Source: Methylomarinum vadi (GTDB lineage Bacteria > Pseudomonadota > Gammaproteobacteria > Methylococcales > Methylomonadaceae). From it: 64,000 nucleotides of DNA. This document shows positions 17,214 to 26,315 of the stretch, piece by piece. The translations under genes and the position numbers were made by a program. The DNA lies in the NCBI RefSeq assembly GCF_000733935.1, contig NZ_JPON01000001.1:1364001-1428000 (forward strand), written 5' to 3'. The stretch's first letter is position 1. Each line of letters begins with the position of its first letter. The notes beneath the pieces were generated by a model that was not told where the DNA came from, did not search any database, and saw only the letters and a list, made by a program, of their open reading frames with translations.

Positions 17214-18200
17214 ATGACCATTCATCGCATCGCGCTGACTGCCGGAGAACCGGCCGGTATAGGCCCAGACCTTTGCATTCAATTGGCACAACAGGAACAC
17301 GATTGCGAAATCGTGGTGTTCGGCGATCCCGACTTAATTTCGCAACGGGCCGCACAAATCAATCTGCCGATTACCTTAAAAGATTTCGGCAGCACCGCTC
17401 CGGCAACACCGCGACGCCCCGGGAATCTGTCAGTTTTCCCCATCGCCTTGGCCGAACCTTGTCAAGCAGGACGGTTAAATCCGAGCAACAGCCGCTATGT
17501 CTTGCAAACAATCGAGCAAGCAACCCGGGAATGTTTACAGGGACGCTTCGATGCCATCGTAACGGCGCCGGTGCACAAGGCCGTGATCAACGAAGCCGGC
17601 ATCCCGTTTAGCGGGCATACCGAATTTATCGCCGCGATTACCGGTGGACACCCCGTGATGATGCTGGCGACGCCCGGCCTTAGAGTCGCGTTGGCAACCA
17701 CGCACTTACCACTAGCCGCCGTCAGCAAGGCCATCGATGCGGATCTGCTAACACAGGTCATTACTATAATGGACACCGACTTGCGTCGGCGTTTCGCCAT
17801 CGCCAGCCCCCGTATTTTGATTTGCGGACTGAATCCGCATGCCGGCGAAAACGGTCATTTAGGGCGGGAGGAAATCGAAATCATCGAACCGGTCATCAGC
17901 CAACTCAGATCTCAAGGCTTGAACCTTTCCGGCCCATTGCCGGCCGATACCATTTTTACTCCGAAATATTTGCAGCAGGCCGACGCCATCCTGGCAATGT
18001 ATCACGACCAGGGTTTGCCGGTACTCAAACATATCGGTTTTGGTCAAGCAGTCAACATCACATTGGGACTGCCGATCATCCGCACTTCGGTAGACCACGG
18101 CACCGCATTGGAACTAGCCGCTACCGGCAAGGCCGAAGCCGGTAGCCTGCACTATGCAATTGCAACGGCATTAACCATGGCGACAGGAAAAAGACATTAA
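17214..18200 (+). CDS. pdxA: 4-hydroxythreonine-4-phosphate dehydrogenase
   Basis: A 328-residue enzyme of the DXP-dependent pyridoxal phosphate pathway; it oxidises 4-phospho-hydroxy-threonine with NAD and the product goes to PdxJ. 'TAGEPAGIGPDL' at the N-terminus, 'TAPVHKAVINEAG', 'FSGHTEFIA' (metal-binding His) and 'MYHDQGLPVLKHIGF' are family hallmarks. It lies 2 bases before rsmA, the same pair as in E. coli and many relatives. Confidence 0.96.
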   Translation: MTIHRIALTAGEPAGIGPDLCIQLAQQEHDCEIVVFGDPDLISQRAAQINLPITLKDFGSTAPATPRRPGNLSVFPIALAEPCQAGRLNPSNSRYVLQTIEQATRECLQGRFDAIVTAPVHKAVINEAGIPFSGHTEFIAAITGGHPVMMLATPGLRVALATTHLPLAAVSKAIDADLLTQVITIMDTDLRRRFAIASPRILICGLNPHAGENGHLGREEIEIIEPVISQLRSQGLNLSGPLPADTIFTPKYLQQADAILAMYHDQGLPVLKHIGFGQAVNITLGLPIIRTSVDHGTALELAATGKAEAGSLHYAIATALTMATGKRH

Positions 18201-18202
18201 TC

Positions 18203-18997
18203 ATGGCACACAAAGCCCGTAAACGTTTCGGTCAGAATTTTCTGCAAGACCACAATATCATCAGCAACATTCTTTCCCATATTCAGCTCGATGAAAACCA
18301 ACACTGGGTGGAAATCGGCCCCGGCCTGGGCGCCCTGACCGAGCCGCTATTACAGGAAAAGGTCAAATTGGATATCATCGAGCTGGACCGGGATCTGGTC
18401 GCTTATCTGTCGGAAAAATTTAAAAACTACGACAATTTAACCATCCACAGCGCCGATGCTCTCAATTTCGATTTTTCGACACTGACGTCAAACGACGAAA
18501 AACTGCGCATCATCGGCAACCTGCCCTACAATATTTCCACCCCCCTGATGTTCCATTTATTGGACAGCAGCGCACAAATCGAAGATATGCACTTCATGCT
18601 GCAAAAGGAAGTCGTCGATAGAATCTGCGCCGAACCCGGCAGCAAGAAATACGGCCGTTTGAGTGTCATGATGCAATATTTTTGCGAAACCGAATTCTTG
18701 TTCGAGGTGCCGCCGGAAAGTTTCGACCCGGCGCCAAAGGTGATGTCGGCCATTGTCAGATTACAACCATATACAAAACCGATCGTTTCGGTATACAATT
18801 TTAAAACTTTAAATGACGTCGTAACCCAGGCTTTTTCCCAGCGCCGCAAAACAATCCGCAATTCTCTGGGGAAATTGATCAGCGAAGCACAAATAGCAGC
18901 CTTGGGAATCGACCCCAACCTTAGGGCGGAATCTCTCACCTTGACCGAGTTCGCCGAACTCAGCAATCTTGTTGTCCAACAAAGCATGTCGCTCTGA
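18203..18997 (+). CDS. rsmA: 16S rRNA dimethyladenosine transferase RsmA (KsgA)
   Basis: A 264-residue SAM-dependent methyltransferase that dimethylates A1518 and A1519 of 16S rRNA as a late 30S checkpoint. 'KRFGQNFLQD' at the N-terminus, 'VEIGPGLGALTEPLL' (SAM motif I) and 'IIGNLPYNISTPL' (catalytic NLPY) are all present. Its length matches the family. It is probably cotranscribed with pdxA, and loss of its product gives kasugamycin resistance in relatives. Confidence 0.96.
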   Translation: MAHKARKRFGQNFLQDHNIISNILSHIQLDENQHWVEIGPGLGALTEPLLQEKVKLDIIELDRDLVAYLSEKFKNYDNLTIHSADALNFDFSTLTSNDEKLRIIGNLPYNISTPLMFHLLDSSAQIEDMHFMLQKEVVDRICAEPGSKKYGRLSVMMQYFCETEFLFEVPPESFDPAPKVMSAIVRLQPYTKPIVSVYNFKTLNDVVTQAFSQRRKTIRNSLGKLISEAQIAALGIDPNLRAESLTLTEFAELSNLVVQQSMSL

Positions 18998-19137
18998 AAG
19001 GGTGCGACAAACTGTCACGCGACGATTTGTCACATTCCCCACTTGTTCGATAATCATTAGAATAAGCGCAACTCTTAAATGCGCTCCTAAGTTACAGGAA
19101 CACTTTTTTTCAGAGCATATATCCTAAAAACTCACTC

Positions 19138-19168
19138 AATGCGGCTTTCTCAGCCGCATTTTTTTTGC
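19138..19168 (+). terminator. Rho-independent terminator
   Basis: The stem 19138-19146 pairs with 19152-19160 around a 5-nt loop and is followed by an uninterrupted T-run. It lies 140 bases beyond the rsmA stop, leaving room for a long 3' UTR or a small RNA that ends here. Confidence 0.8.
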
Positions 19169-19289
19169 CTGCCGTTTTTTTACCCCCTTATCTTCCTTTC
19201 ATTCCGAATTGCCAAATGACTTTAAACTTTACTCAAGCCTACCTGTCATAATATTGTAACGTCAGAATGAGACATGAGGTTTAGCTATC

Positions 19290-19880
19290 ATGCCGCTTCA
19301 TCTGAGCGAAATACATCCCCGCCTGACACTGCCGAATCTGTTAACCGGCAGTCGTTTTTTATTCGCGCCTTGCTTGTTATGGTTGGCATGGTTTGGTCAT
19401 GGTCAAGCCTTTCTGATCCTGCTAGCCTTGACTTTTTTCACCGACGCCCTGGATGGCTTGGCCGCGCGCTTGACCAATCAGGTCACACAGTTCGGCGCCC
19501 AATTGGACAGTTGGGCCGATCTCATCACTTATTTGACCGTCGGCTTCGGCACCTGGTGGTTATGGCGCGATATCGTTCATCGGGAAGATATTTACGTTTA
19601 TGTAATCATTGCCTGTTTTCTGATACCGCTAGCCTACAGTTATCTTAAATTCGGCAAATCCACCAGCTACCATACCTGGCTGGCCAAGCTTTCCGCTGTA
19701 TCCGTGGCCATTGCAATCTATCCGTTGTTTCTGGCCGATATTTCCTGGCCATTTCGCCTGACCGTATTTATCTACGTTATCACCGCAATAGAACAGATTG
19801 CGATCACCACCATACTATCCAAGCCGTACAGCAACGTCCGGTCAATATTTCAACTCATTCAAAATCACGGCAAACCATGA
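19290..19880 (+). CDS. CDP-alcohol phosphatidyltransferase family protein
   Basis: A 196-residue membrane enzyme with about six hydrophobic segments. The catalytic signature D-G-x2-A-R-x8-G-x3-D-x3-D is intact at residues 54-74 ('DGLAARLTNQ' then 'FGAQLDSWAD'). Such enzymes transfer a phosphatidyl group from CDP-diacylglycerol to an alcohol, for example glycerol phosphate (PgsA). A housekeeping PgsA is possible, but the N-terminus is divergent, so the acceptor is left open. GAGGT lies 10 bases before the ATG. Confidence 0.85.
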   Translation: MPLHLSEIHPRLTLPNLLTGSRFLFAPCLLWLAWFGHGQAFLILLALTFFTDALDGLAARLTNQVTQFGAQLDSWADLITYLTVGFGTWWLWRDIVHREDIYVYVIIACFLIPLAYSYLKFGKSTSYHTWLAKLSAVSVAIAIYPLFLADISWPFRLTVFIYVITAIEQIAITTILSKPYSNVRSIFQLIQNHGKP

Positions 19881-20035
19881 TTTTTCTCCACGAGGATTAT
19901 GGACGCCGCGAAAATTGAAGGATTGGACGGCTGCCTAAAAACCAATGAAATCGAAAAATCGATCTACGTATTAATAAGACTTTGTTAAGCATGATATAGA
20001 TACGTAAATATTGCATTGAAAACATCGAAACATTT

Positions 20036-20055
20036 ATATATGATTATACATATAT
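20036..20055. promoter_or_regulatory. Palindrome upstream of arsR, likely ArsR operator
   Basis: Perfect 7-bp arms (20036-20042 and 20049-20055) with a 6-nt spacer end 18 bases before the arsR start. ArsR proteins bind such AT-rich palindromes over their own promoter and leave on binding arsenite. The palindrome is seen; its function is inferred from position. Confidence 0.6.
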
Positions 20056-20073
20056 CCATTAACAAGATAAAAA

Positions 20074-20424
20074 ATGCTGACCCCCTCTTTATTTTTCAAA
20101 TGCTTGTCCGATGACACACGTTTGCGTTGCGTGACTTTACTGCAGCAAGAGGGCAAGCTTTGTGTGTGCGAATTGACGGCGGCGCTGGACTTATCCCAAC
20201 CGAAAATTTCCCGGCATCTGGCGCAATTGCGCCAATACGGCCTGCTTTTGGATAGCCGCGAGGGCCAATGGTTTTTTTACCAGATCAATCCCCGTCTGCC
20301 AACATGGGCTTATCCATTATTGAAGCAAGCCTTATCCGCTGTCCGGGACAGCAGCCAATTTCAGGCTGATTTTCAGCGCTTACAGCACATGGAAAATCGT
20401 CCCGATAACAGCCTATGCTGTTGA
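20074..20424 (+). CDS. arsR: ArsR-family arsenite-responsive repressor
   Basis: A 116-residue winged-helix repressor. 'GKLCVCELTAALDLSQPKIS' contains the C-x-C (Cys30, Cys32) that ligates arsenite in E. coli-type ArsR, and 'SQPKISRHLAQLRQYGLLL' is the recognition helix. A C-terminal Cys-Cys pair may add a further ligand. It is the first gene of the arsR-arsI-arsC-acr3 operon and should repress it until arsenite binds. Confidence 0.93.
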   Translation: MLTPSLFFKCLSDDTRLRCVTLLQQEGKLCVCELTAALDLSQPKISRHLAQLRQYGLLLDSREGQWFFYQINPRLPTWAYPLLKQALSAVRDSSQFQADFQRLQHMENRPDNSLCC

Positions 20425-20478
20425 TTTAATTCTATTTTTAATATATTTTTATCCATATATCCCAATAAAAACATTATT

Positions 20479-20931
20479 ATGAAACGACTACACATCCATC
20501 TTGCCGTCGAAGACCTCGAACAAAACATCGACTTTTATAGCACGCTGTTTGGTTGCCGACCGACAGTACAACACGAAGACTATGCCAAATGGATGCTGGA
20601 CGATCCTCGCGTCAATTTTGCGATTTCCAACCGCAGCAAACGCCTAGGGCTCGATCATCTCGGTATCCAGGCCGAAAACGAGGAAGAATTGCACGCCATC
20701 AAACACCAATTGGATGCCACGCAAGCGCCGATCGAGGAGCAGAACGGAGCAGCTTGCTGTTATGCGCGTTCCGATAAATACTGGATCACCGACCCGCAAG
20801 GCATCGCCTGGGAATCCTTCCATTCTTTGAGCGAGATACCGACTTTCAACGATAGTCAAGCCACATCTGACGGGGAAAACCCTTTTACTTGCCGTCCTGC
20901 CGCAAGCAAGTCTTCATCCTGCTGTGGTTAA
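20479..20931 (+). CDS. arsI: ArsI-like C-As lyase / CadI-like VOC protein
   Basis: A 150-residue vicinal-oxygen-chelate dioxygenase. ArsI cleaves the carbon-arsenic bond of trivalent methylarsenicals to give arsenite. The vicinal cysteine pair at residues 93-94 ('ACCYARSDKYW') matches the arsenic-binding CC of characterised ArsI, and His60 and Glu112 ('WESF') are plausible iron ligands. The tail 'SSSCCG' adds another Cys pair. Homologues are often annotated CadI (cadmium-induced); the ars context favours ArsI. Confidence 0.82.
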   Translation: MKRLHIHLAVEDLEQNIDFYSTLFGCRPTVQHEDYAKWMLDDPRVNFAISNRSKRLGLDHLGIQAENEEELHAIKHQLDATQAPIEEQNGAACCYARSDKYWITDPQGIAWESFHSLSEIPTFNDSQATSDGENPFTCRPAASKSSSCCG

Positions 20932-20959
20932 GGAAATGCTGATTAATTCAGCATTTCCT
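20931..20959. repeat. 12-bp stem hairpin just after arsI
   Basis: Perfect arms 20931-20942 and 20948-20959, loop 5 nt, overlapping the arsI stop codon. There is no T-run, so it is more likely an mRNA-stabilising or processing structure than a terminator. Confidence 0.55.
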
Positions 20960-21043
20960 CAAGTTCAGGGACACACGACCAAAATCGATCGCAATAAGCG
21001 TTTGATTTTGTAAGGTTAAGGGACAGCGCATTTTCCTTAGCCG

Positions 21044-21078
21044 GGCGTAGATAAATCCAGGACGGATTTATCTACGCC
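21044..21078. repeat. 15-bp stem hairpin upstream of arsC
   Basis: Perfect 15-bp arms (21044-21058 and 21064-21078) with a 5-nt loop end 15 bases before the arsC ribosome site. Together with the hairpin at 20931 it brackets the 175-base arsI-arsC gap. It could be a small dispersed palindrome or a structure that tunes arsC-acr3 expression. Confidence 0.6.
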
Positions 21079-21106
21079 TCCTTAACTATCAAACGGAGAA
21101 ATTACC

Positions 21107-21586
21107 TTGTTAAACGTATTCGTGATTTGCACCGGCAACTCCTGCCGCAGCGTGATGGGTGAAGCCCTGTTCAATCATCTCGGCCAAGGCCGCATCCAAG
21201 CCTTTTCCGCCGGTAGCCATCCGATCGGACGAATCAATCAAGGAGCCTTGGCGACTTTAAAGCGACATGGACTGCCGACAGAAGGCTACCAAAGCCAGTC
21301 CTGGGAAGATTTCGAAGACCAGAAAATGGATATCGTCATTACCGTCTGCGACAACGCCCACGGGGAAACCTGTCCGGTCTACCTAACCAAGGCAGTGCGA
21401 GCGCATTGGGGCGTTGCCGATCCCGGGCATGTCGAAGGAACCGAAGAGGAAAAGATCGCCGCGTTCGAGCAAACCTTCGCCACGCTGAAATTACGCGTCG
21501 AAAAAATGCTGGAACTGCCTTTGGAAAGGATGTCTGCCGATGAGTTAAGCGCCAAGTTGAACGAGATTGGCCGATTATCCGCATAA
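21107..21586 (+). CDS. arsC: Arsenate reductase, LMW protein tyrosine phosphatase type
   Basis: A 159-residue thioredoxin-coupled arsenate reductase. The P-loop C-x5-R is at residues 8-14 ('CTGNSCR'), and the redox relay cysteines are in 'VCDNAHGETC', as in the Staphylococcus-type enzyme. It reduces arsenate to arsenite, which Acr3 exports. The start is a TTG with CGGAGAAA 6-8 bases upstream; no ATG is available near it. It lies 12 bases before acr3. Confidence 0.92.
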   Translation: MLNVFVICTGNSCRSVMGEALFNHLGQGRIQAFSAGSHPIGRINQGALATLKRHGLPTEGYQSQSWEDFEDQKMDIVITVCDNAHGETCPVYLTKAVRAHWGVADPGHVEGTEEEKIAAFEQTFATLKLRVEKMLELPLERMSADELSAKLNEIGRLSA

Positions 21587-21598
21587 AGAGGACTGAAG

Positions 21599-22759
21599 AT
21601 GACTGAAAAAAGCCGCGATATGGGCTTCTTCGAACGCTACCTGACTTTATGGGTGGCCCTATGCATCGCCGCCGGCATTGCCCTCGGGGCGGTCGCGCCG
21701 GAATTTGCGGAAACGCTGGACGGCCTGAGCATCGATGTCAACGGCGCGCCGGTCGTTTCGATCCCGATTGCCATTTGCCTGTTCTTCATGATGTACCCGA
21801 TCATGGTGAAGATCGACTTTGCCGAAGTCGTCAAGGCCGGCAAGAGCATCAAACCGGTTTCGCTGACCTTGTTCATCAACTGGGCGGTCAAGCCGTTTAC
21901 GATGTACGGCATCGCCTTGCTATTTTTAGGCACTTTGTTTCAAGGGCTCATCGGAGCCGATGCGGTGGATCTGGTCAAAATGCCGTTTGGCCTGGATTTG
22001 CCGATCGGCAGCGGCTATGGCTCCGGAACGGTGGTCATGCATGACGGCATAAAGATGCTGGAAGTACCGCTGTGGCGCAGTTATCTGGCCGGCTGCATCC
22101 TATTGGGCGTGGCACCCTGCACCGCAATGGTGCTGGTTTGGGGCCACCTGGCCCACGGCAATGCCGGCCACACGCTGGTCATGGTCGCGATCAATTCGCT
22201 GGTCATGTTGTTATTGTATGGCGTCATCGGTGGCTTTTTGCTCGGCGTCGGCCAATTGCCGGTGCCCTGGCAAGCCTTGTTATTGTCGATCGGCATCTAT
22301 GTCGCCTTGCCGTTGCTGGCCGGTTATTATTCCCGCAAATGGATCATCGCCCACAAGGGCACGGCCTGGTTCGAACAGAAGTTCCTGCATATTCTGACGC
22401 CGATCACCATCATCGCGTTGCTGCTGACCTTGGTATTGCTATTTTCCTTCAAAGGGGACGTGATCACGGCGAATCCGTTAACGATTCTGTGGATTGCGAT
22501 ACCCTTGGCGATTCAAACCGTTTTTATCTTCGTCATCACCTATTTTTTGGCCAAGCTTTGGGGACTTTCCTATGAAAACGCCGCTCCGTCGGCTTTGATC
22601 GGCGCTTCCAATCATTTCGAGGTAGCGATCGCGACGGCGGTAATGCTATTCGGTTTGTCGTCCGGCGCAGCCTTGGCGACCGTGGTCGGCGTGCTGATCG
22701 AAGTGCCGTTGATGCTGGCACTCGTGGCATTGTGCAAAAAAACCAGCCGCTGGTTTTGA
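21599..22759 (+). CDS. acr3: Arsenite efflux permease Acr3
   Basis: A 386-residue, roughly ten-helix membrane protein of the BART superfamily. '[17 protein letters not shown]' carries the cysteine essential for arsenite transport, and '[18 protein letters not shown]' and '[14 protein letters not shown]' are typical. It exports As(III) using the proton motive force. It is the last gene of the ars operon, convergent with relA, whose stop lies 57 bases away. Confidence 0.94.
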   Translation: MTEKSRDMGFFERYLTLWVALCIAAGIALGAVAPEFAETLDGLSIDVNGAPVVSIPIAICLFFMMYPIMVKIDFAEVVKAGKSIKPVSLTLFINWAVKPFTMYGIALLFLGTLFQGLIGADAVDLVKMPFGLDLPIGSGYGSGTVVMHDGIKMLEVPLWRSYLAGCILLGVAPCTAMVLVWGHLAHGNAGHTLVMVAINSLVMLLLYGVIGGFLLGVGQLPVPWQALLLSIGIYVALPLLAGYYSRKWIIAHKGTAWFEQKFLHILTPITIIALLLTLVLLFSFKGDVITANPLTILWIAIPLAIQTVFIFVITYFLAKLWGLSYENAAPSALIGASNHFEVAIATAVMLFGLSSGAALATVVGVLIEVPLMLALVALCKKTSRWF

Positions 22760-22816
22760 ACCCTGAGCCTGCGCACTTCGTTAGGGAAAAAACGGAAATC
22801 CTCCAGGGCATAACCC

Positions 22817-24685
22817 TCAGGATTCCCCTGCCCAACTCACCTCCACCAGTTGCGTTTGTTGTTGCTCGGACAAATGCAGAATATTTTCACACTCCCGGGT
22901 ATGGATGGTGATGCCTTTATGATGGGTGATAAAACCGATAATATCGTCGCCGACTTCGGGATTGCAGCAGTGCGCCAAGGTCGTTTCGACATTACTGATG
23001 CCTTCGACCAGTATCTCTTTCTTGGTTTTCTTGCCGCCTTTGCCTCGGGAAACGAAACGAACCGATTCCGGTTTTTTGAAGACATTTTGCAACTGAGTGC
23101 CGGTAATTTCGCCGCGACCGACCATGACCAATAGCCGTTCTTCATCACTCACCTTGAAATGATCGAGCAACTCGCCGATGGCTTCCTGACCGTGCCCGGT
23201 TGTCTGCATTAGTTTTTCGACGATTTTTCGGCCGGCGGCCAAATGTTTGTCGTAGCTCTGCTGTTTGATCCACCCCTTTACCTTGGAAATCGCGCGCGGA
23301 CTTTTGAGATAACCCAGGTGCGGTTCGATCCATTGCCGATTAGGCCCTCCTTCCTTGGCCGTCAGGATCTCGACCCGTTCACCGGTCTGCAATTGATAAG
23401 TCAACGGCACGATGCGGCCGTTGACCTTGGCGCCGCGGCAACGATGCCCGACTTCGGTATGCACGGCATAGGCGAAATCGACCGGGGTCGAACCCTTGAC
23501 CAGATCGATCAAACGCCCGGCCGGCGTCAACACATAGACCCGGTCATAAAACAATTCGGTCTTGAAACCTTCCAGCAATTGTTCATCGCCTTCCCGATCG
23601 TCCAACAACTTACGCAACGAGGCGATGTTTTTATCGACCGCGGTGCTGTGATGGCTGCCTTCCTTATAACGCCAGTGCGCCGCCACCCCCAGTTCGGCAA
23701 ACTCATGCATGTCCCGGGTTCGGATCTGCACCTCGATGCGATGCCCCTGTTCGTCGAGCACCACCGTATGCAAGGATTGATAGCCGTTGGTTTTTGGGTT
23801 GGCGATATAATCATCGAATTCCTTCGGTATGTATTGCCAACGGTCGTGAACGATGCCCAACACCGTATAGCAGGTCGTTAATTTATCGACAATGACACGC
23901 ACCGCCAGCAAATCATACAGCTCGTCGATGGCCAATTGTTTGCGTTTCATCTTCTTCCAAATACTGTACAAATGCTTGGGCCTACCGGCGATCTCGGCCG
24001 ATATATGCTCTTGCCGCAAAGTATCCTCCAAGACGGTGATGAAACGGTTGACGCATTCTTCCCGTTGCAGGCGGGTCTCGGCCAACGACTTGACCAGTTT
24101 CAGATAAGTCTGCGGCTGCAAATAGCGGAAAGCCAAGTCCTCCAATTCCCACTTGAGTTGACTGACGCCCAGCCGATTGGCGATCGGCGCATAGATATCG
24201 AGCGTTTCCCGGGCGATATAACGCCGGATTTCATAGTCCTCGCCGGCAATATTGCGCAGCCGTTGTATCCGATAGGCCAGTTTGATCAAGACCGCGCGAA
24301 CATCCTTGATCACCGAGAACAACATACGGCGCAGAATTTCCGCTTGATTGGGCTGCTCCGCCATCTCGGTGGAATACACCTTTTGCCGGTTCAACCAGTT
24401 AACGTCATGCACCAATGCCGCGACGGTTTCCCCGAAGCGGGCGGCAAAATCGAAATCCGGTCGCGCCTCGTTAAAGACCGGGTCCGACAGCACGGCCGCC
24501 ATGATCGTTTCGGCATCGACATGAAAACCTGCCAGAATCGACGCCACATCAGCCCCTCGCGGACGCCGGCATAGTTTTGGCCGCGCCACTTCTCCGACCA
24601 ATGTCATTGCCTGCCGGATCAAAAGCTGGTTTGCTGCGGAGAAATGCTCCATCAAATCATCTAGTTCTATGTTGTTTTTTTTCAT
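22817..24685 (-). CDS. relA: RelA-type (p)ppGpp synthetase lacking the ACT domain
   Basis: A 622-residue RelA/SpoT homologue. The hydrolase HD motif is lost ('AAVLSDPVFNE' where SpoT has HDxxEDT), so hydrolysis is unlikely. The synthetase domain is complete ('YSIWKKMKRK', 'EFDDYIANPKTNGYQSLHT'), with the EFDD charge motif of RelA. TGS and zinc-finger/conserved-cysteine regions follow ('HCCNPEVGDDIIGF'). The protein ends about where the C-terminal ACT/RRM domain should begin; E. coli RelA has 744 residues. The stop lies 57 bases from the acr3 stop. Confidence 0.92.
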   Translation of the reverse strand: MKKNNIELDDLMEHFSAANQLLIRQAMTLVGEVARPKLCRRPRGADVASILAGFHVDAETIMAAVLSDPVFNEARPDFDFAARFGETVAALVHDVNWLNRQKVYSTEMAEQPNQAEILRRMLFSVIKDVRAVLIKLAYRIQRLRNIAGEDYEIRRYIARETLDIYAPIANRLGVSQLKWELEDLAFRYLQPQTYLKLVKSLAETRLQREECVNRFITVLEDTLRQEHISAEIAGRPKHLYSIWKKMKRKQLAIDELYDLLAVRVIVDKLTTCYTVLGIVHDRWQYIPKEFDDYIANPKTNGYQSLHTVVLDEQGHRIEVQIRTRDMHEFAELGVAAHWRYKEGSHHSTAVDKNIASLRKLLDDREGDEQLLEGFKTELFYDRVYVLTPAGRLIDLVKGSTPVDFAYAVHTEVGHRCRGAKVNGRIVPLTYQLQTGERVEILTAKEGGPNRQWIEPHLGYLKSPRAISKVKGWIKQQSYDKHLAAGRKIVEKLMQTTGHGQEAIGELLDHFKVSDEERLLVMVGRGEITGTQLQNVFKKPESVRFVSRGKGGKKTKKEILVEGISNVETTLAHCCNPEVGDDIIGFITHHKGITIHTRECENILHLSEQQQTQLVEVSWAGES

Positions 24686-24867
24686 GAATGCCGTTAAGAC
24701 GAATCCGTCGGCCCATCCTTCAAGAAGGAAGGCTTAGCCATGCCCGTTAAATGAATAAATTTCCCATTTTATCGAAAAATAAACGAAAAACCCTACCTAA
24801 CGCATGAAATTTTCGTGTTCCGAAGCGATAAAAATACCCGCCCATCTCTTTTCGTCCCGACACCAGT

Positions 24868-24876
24868 TGTTATAAT
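24868..24876 (+). promoter_or_regulatory. Extended -10 promoter element
   Basis: TGTTATAAT provides a perfect TATAAT with the extended TGn. The -35 region 17 bases upstream is poor, which fits an extended -10 promoter. It lies 30 bases before the ATG of the reductase-like gene. Confidence 0.6.
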
Positions 24877-24906
24877 GCACAACCTGATTTGGATTTCGGC
24901 AGGAAC

Positions 24907-25680
24907 ATGAAAGCACCCATCGTACTTATCGGCATCGGAGAATTAGGCGGAGAATTCGCCCGCGGTTTTTTGCGTTGCGGACATCCGGTTTACCCCATCA
25001 CCCGGCAAATGGACATGCAACAGGAATGCGACCGCATCCCCTCGCCCTGTCTGGTTTTGATTACGGTTCAGGAAAACGAGCTCGATGCGGTCCTGAAGCA
25101 ACTGCCCGCCTCCTGGCGCGATAAAGTGGGACTGGTGCAGAACGAATTGCTGCCGTGGCATTGGCAGCGCCATAATATTGCCGAGCCGAGCGTTGCCGTG
25201 GTCTGGTTTGAAAAAAAACCGGAAATGGCCTTGACCAACATCCTTTATACGCCGGTCTACGGCCCCCAAGCCGAATTGTTGGCGCAAGCCTTGGACGCGA
25301 TCAAAATTCCCCAGCGCGTATTGAATAACGAAGACGAGTTGTTATATGAGTTATTACGCAAATCCCTGTATATTATGACCGTCAATATCTGCGGACTAGC
25401 CTGCGGCGGCAGTGCCGGCAATTTATGGAAACAACACCAAGGATTAATGCGCGAAGTGGCCCTGGAAGCGGTCGCCATCCTGGAATGGCTGACCGACCAA
25501 AACTTGCCGGCGGAAAAACTCATCGCCGGCATGGTGGAAGGTATAGAGGATTGTCCCAATCGTAATAGCGTCGGCCGCAGTGCCCCGGCAAGGCTGAAAC
25601 GGGCGCTGCACTATGCCCGCGAGGCTGGCCTCGAAGTGCCTCGAATGGCAGACATATACCGCCGAGCCACGGAAGCATGA
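24907..25680 (+). CDS. NAD(P)-binding protein, ketopantoate reductase-like
   Basis: A 257-residue protein. The N-terminal 'IVLIGIGELGGEFARGF' is a Rossmann dinucleotide motif. 'SPCLVLITVQENELDAVLKQ' and 'VGLVQNELLPWHW' resemble 6-phosphogluconate/ketopantoate-type dehydrogenases, and an all-helical C-terminal half follows. The catalytic Lys and Asn/Asp of PanE could not be assigned, so no substrate is proposed. ATG 24907 is preferred over a TTG at 24889 because AGGA lies just upstream of it. Confidence 0.6.
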   Translation: MKAPIVLIGIGELGGEFARGFLRCGHPVYPITRQMDMQQECDRIPSPCLVLITVQENELDAVLKQLPASWRDKVGLVQNELLPWHWQRHNIAEPSVAVVWFEKKPEMALTNILYTPVYGPQAELLAQALDAIKIPQRVLNNEDELLYELLRKSLYIMTVNICGLACGGSAGNLWKQHQGLMREVALEAVAILEWLTDQNLPAEKLIAGMVEGIEDCPNRNSVGRSAPARLKRALHYAREAGLEVPRMADIYRRATEA

Positions 25681-25950
25681 TCAACCATTCGATCCCGCAC
25701 TATTGGAACTGTTCCGGTCGCGTTCGGAATGTGTCCAGAATGTTATGCCGGCGTTGTTTTCTTTCCCGAGATTTTTACTCCAACCGCTTCGCGTCAGCGA
25801 ATGACTTTTCATATTCTAAAAGCCGGTCGATGCCAAATATACTTATAGCACTTCAATTTTCGGCAATGTCTAAGGAGGCGCCGAATTTTGAGCTACGATG
25901 GGTATAACGCCGTATTTTTGCTCCCGGTAGGCGTCGGTCCCGGCAAATTT
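25681..25950. other. Gap without a supported gene
   Basis: Short frames exist on both strands, one of them overlapping the previous stop by ATGA, but none has a recognisable domain, sensible composition or clear ribosome site. I see no promoter or terminator of note. Confidence 0.4.
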
Positions 25951-26151
25951 TCAGGCAAGAAACTTGTCTTTAGCCTTGGCAAGTTCTTCCTGATGCTTAA
26001 GGTCTTTTTGCCGTTGGCGAACGGGTAACAACATAAAATAAATCGCCAAACCCAACAATAACCAGAATTTAATTCTGAAGGCAAGCGCTAATTGGCTAAG
26101 CATGATGGGATGATTCATTAGATAAAGATTGAGCGTATCAAAGAAATCCAT
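25951..26151 (-). CDS. Small single-pass membrane protein
   Basis: A 66-residue frame. Residues 20-43 hold a hydrophobic helix ('IKFWLLLGLAIYFMLLPV') followed by a charged, helical tail ('RQRQKDLKHQEELAKAKDKF'). GGGGGGAGG lies directly before the ATG. It stands alone on the minus strand. No family is recognised; the composition and the ribosome site are the only support. Confidence 0.5.
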   Translation of the reverse strand: MDFFDTLNLYLMNHPIMLSQLALAFRIKFWLLLGLAIYFMLLPVRQRQKDLKHQEELAKAKDKFLA

Positions 26152-26315
26152 GCCTCCCCCCTTAATAAACGAATAAAGTTAGATATGATCAATTAACGCG
26201 AAAAAAATTCCTGACCCTCTCAATTTATCCTCAGTCCACCTTCATTGAATCGTAACAAAATCCCCGGCGTAATTGATTAGAATAGGCTGTTTAATTACAG
26301 TAACAATGGAACACG

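Noticed and set aside
25677-25907. A 76-codon frame overlapping the previous stop by ATGA
   Set aside because: Cysteine/arginine-rich odd composition, no domain and no further support; left as gap.
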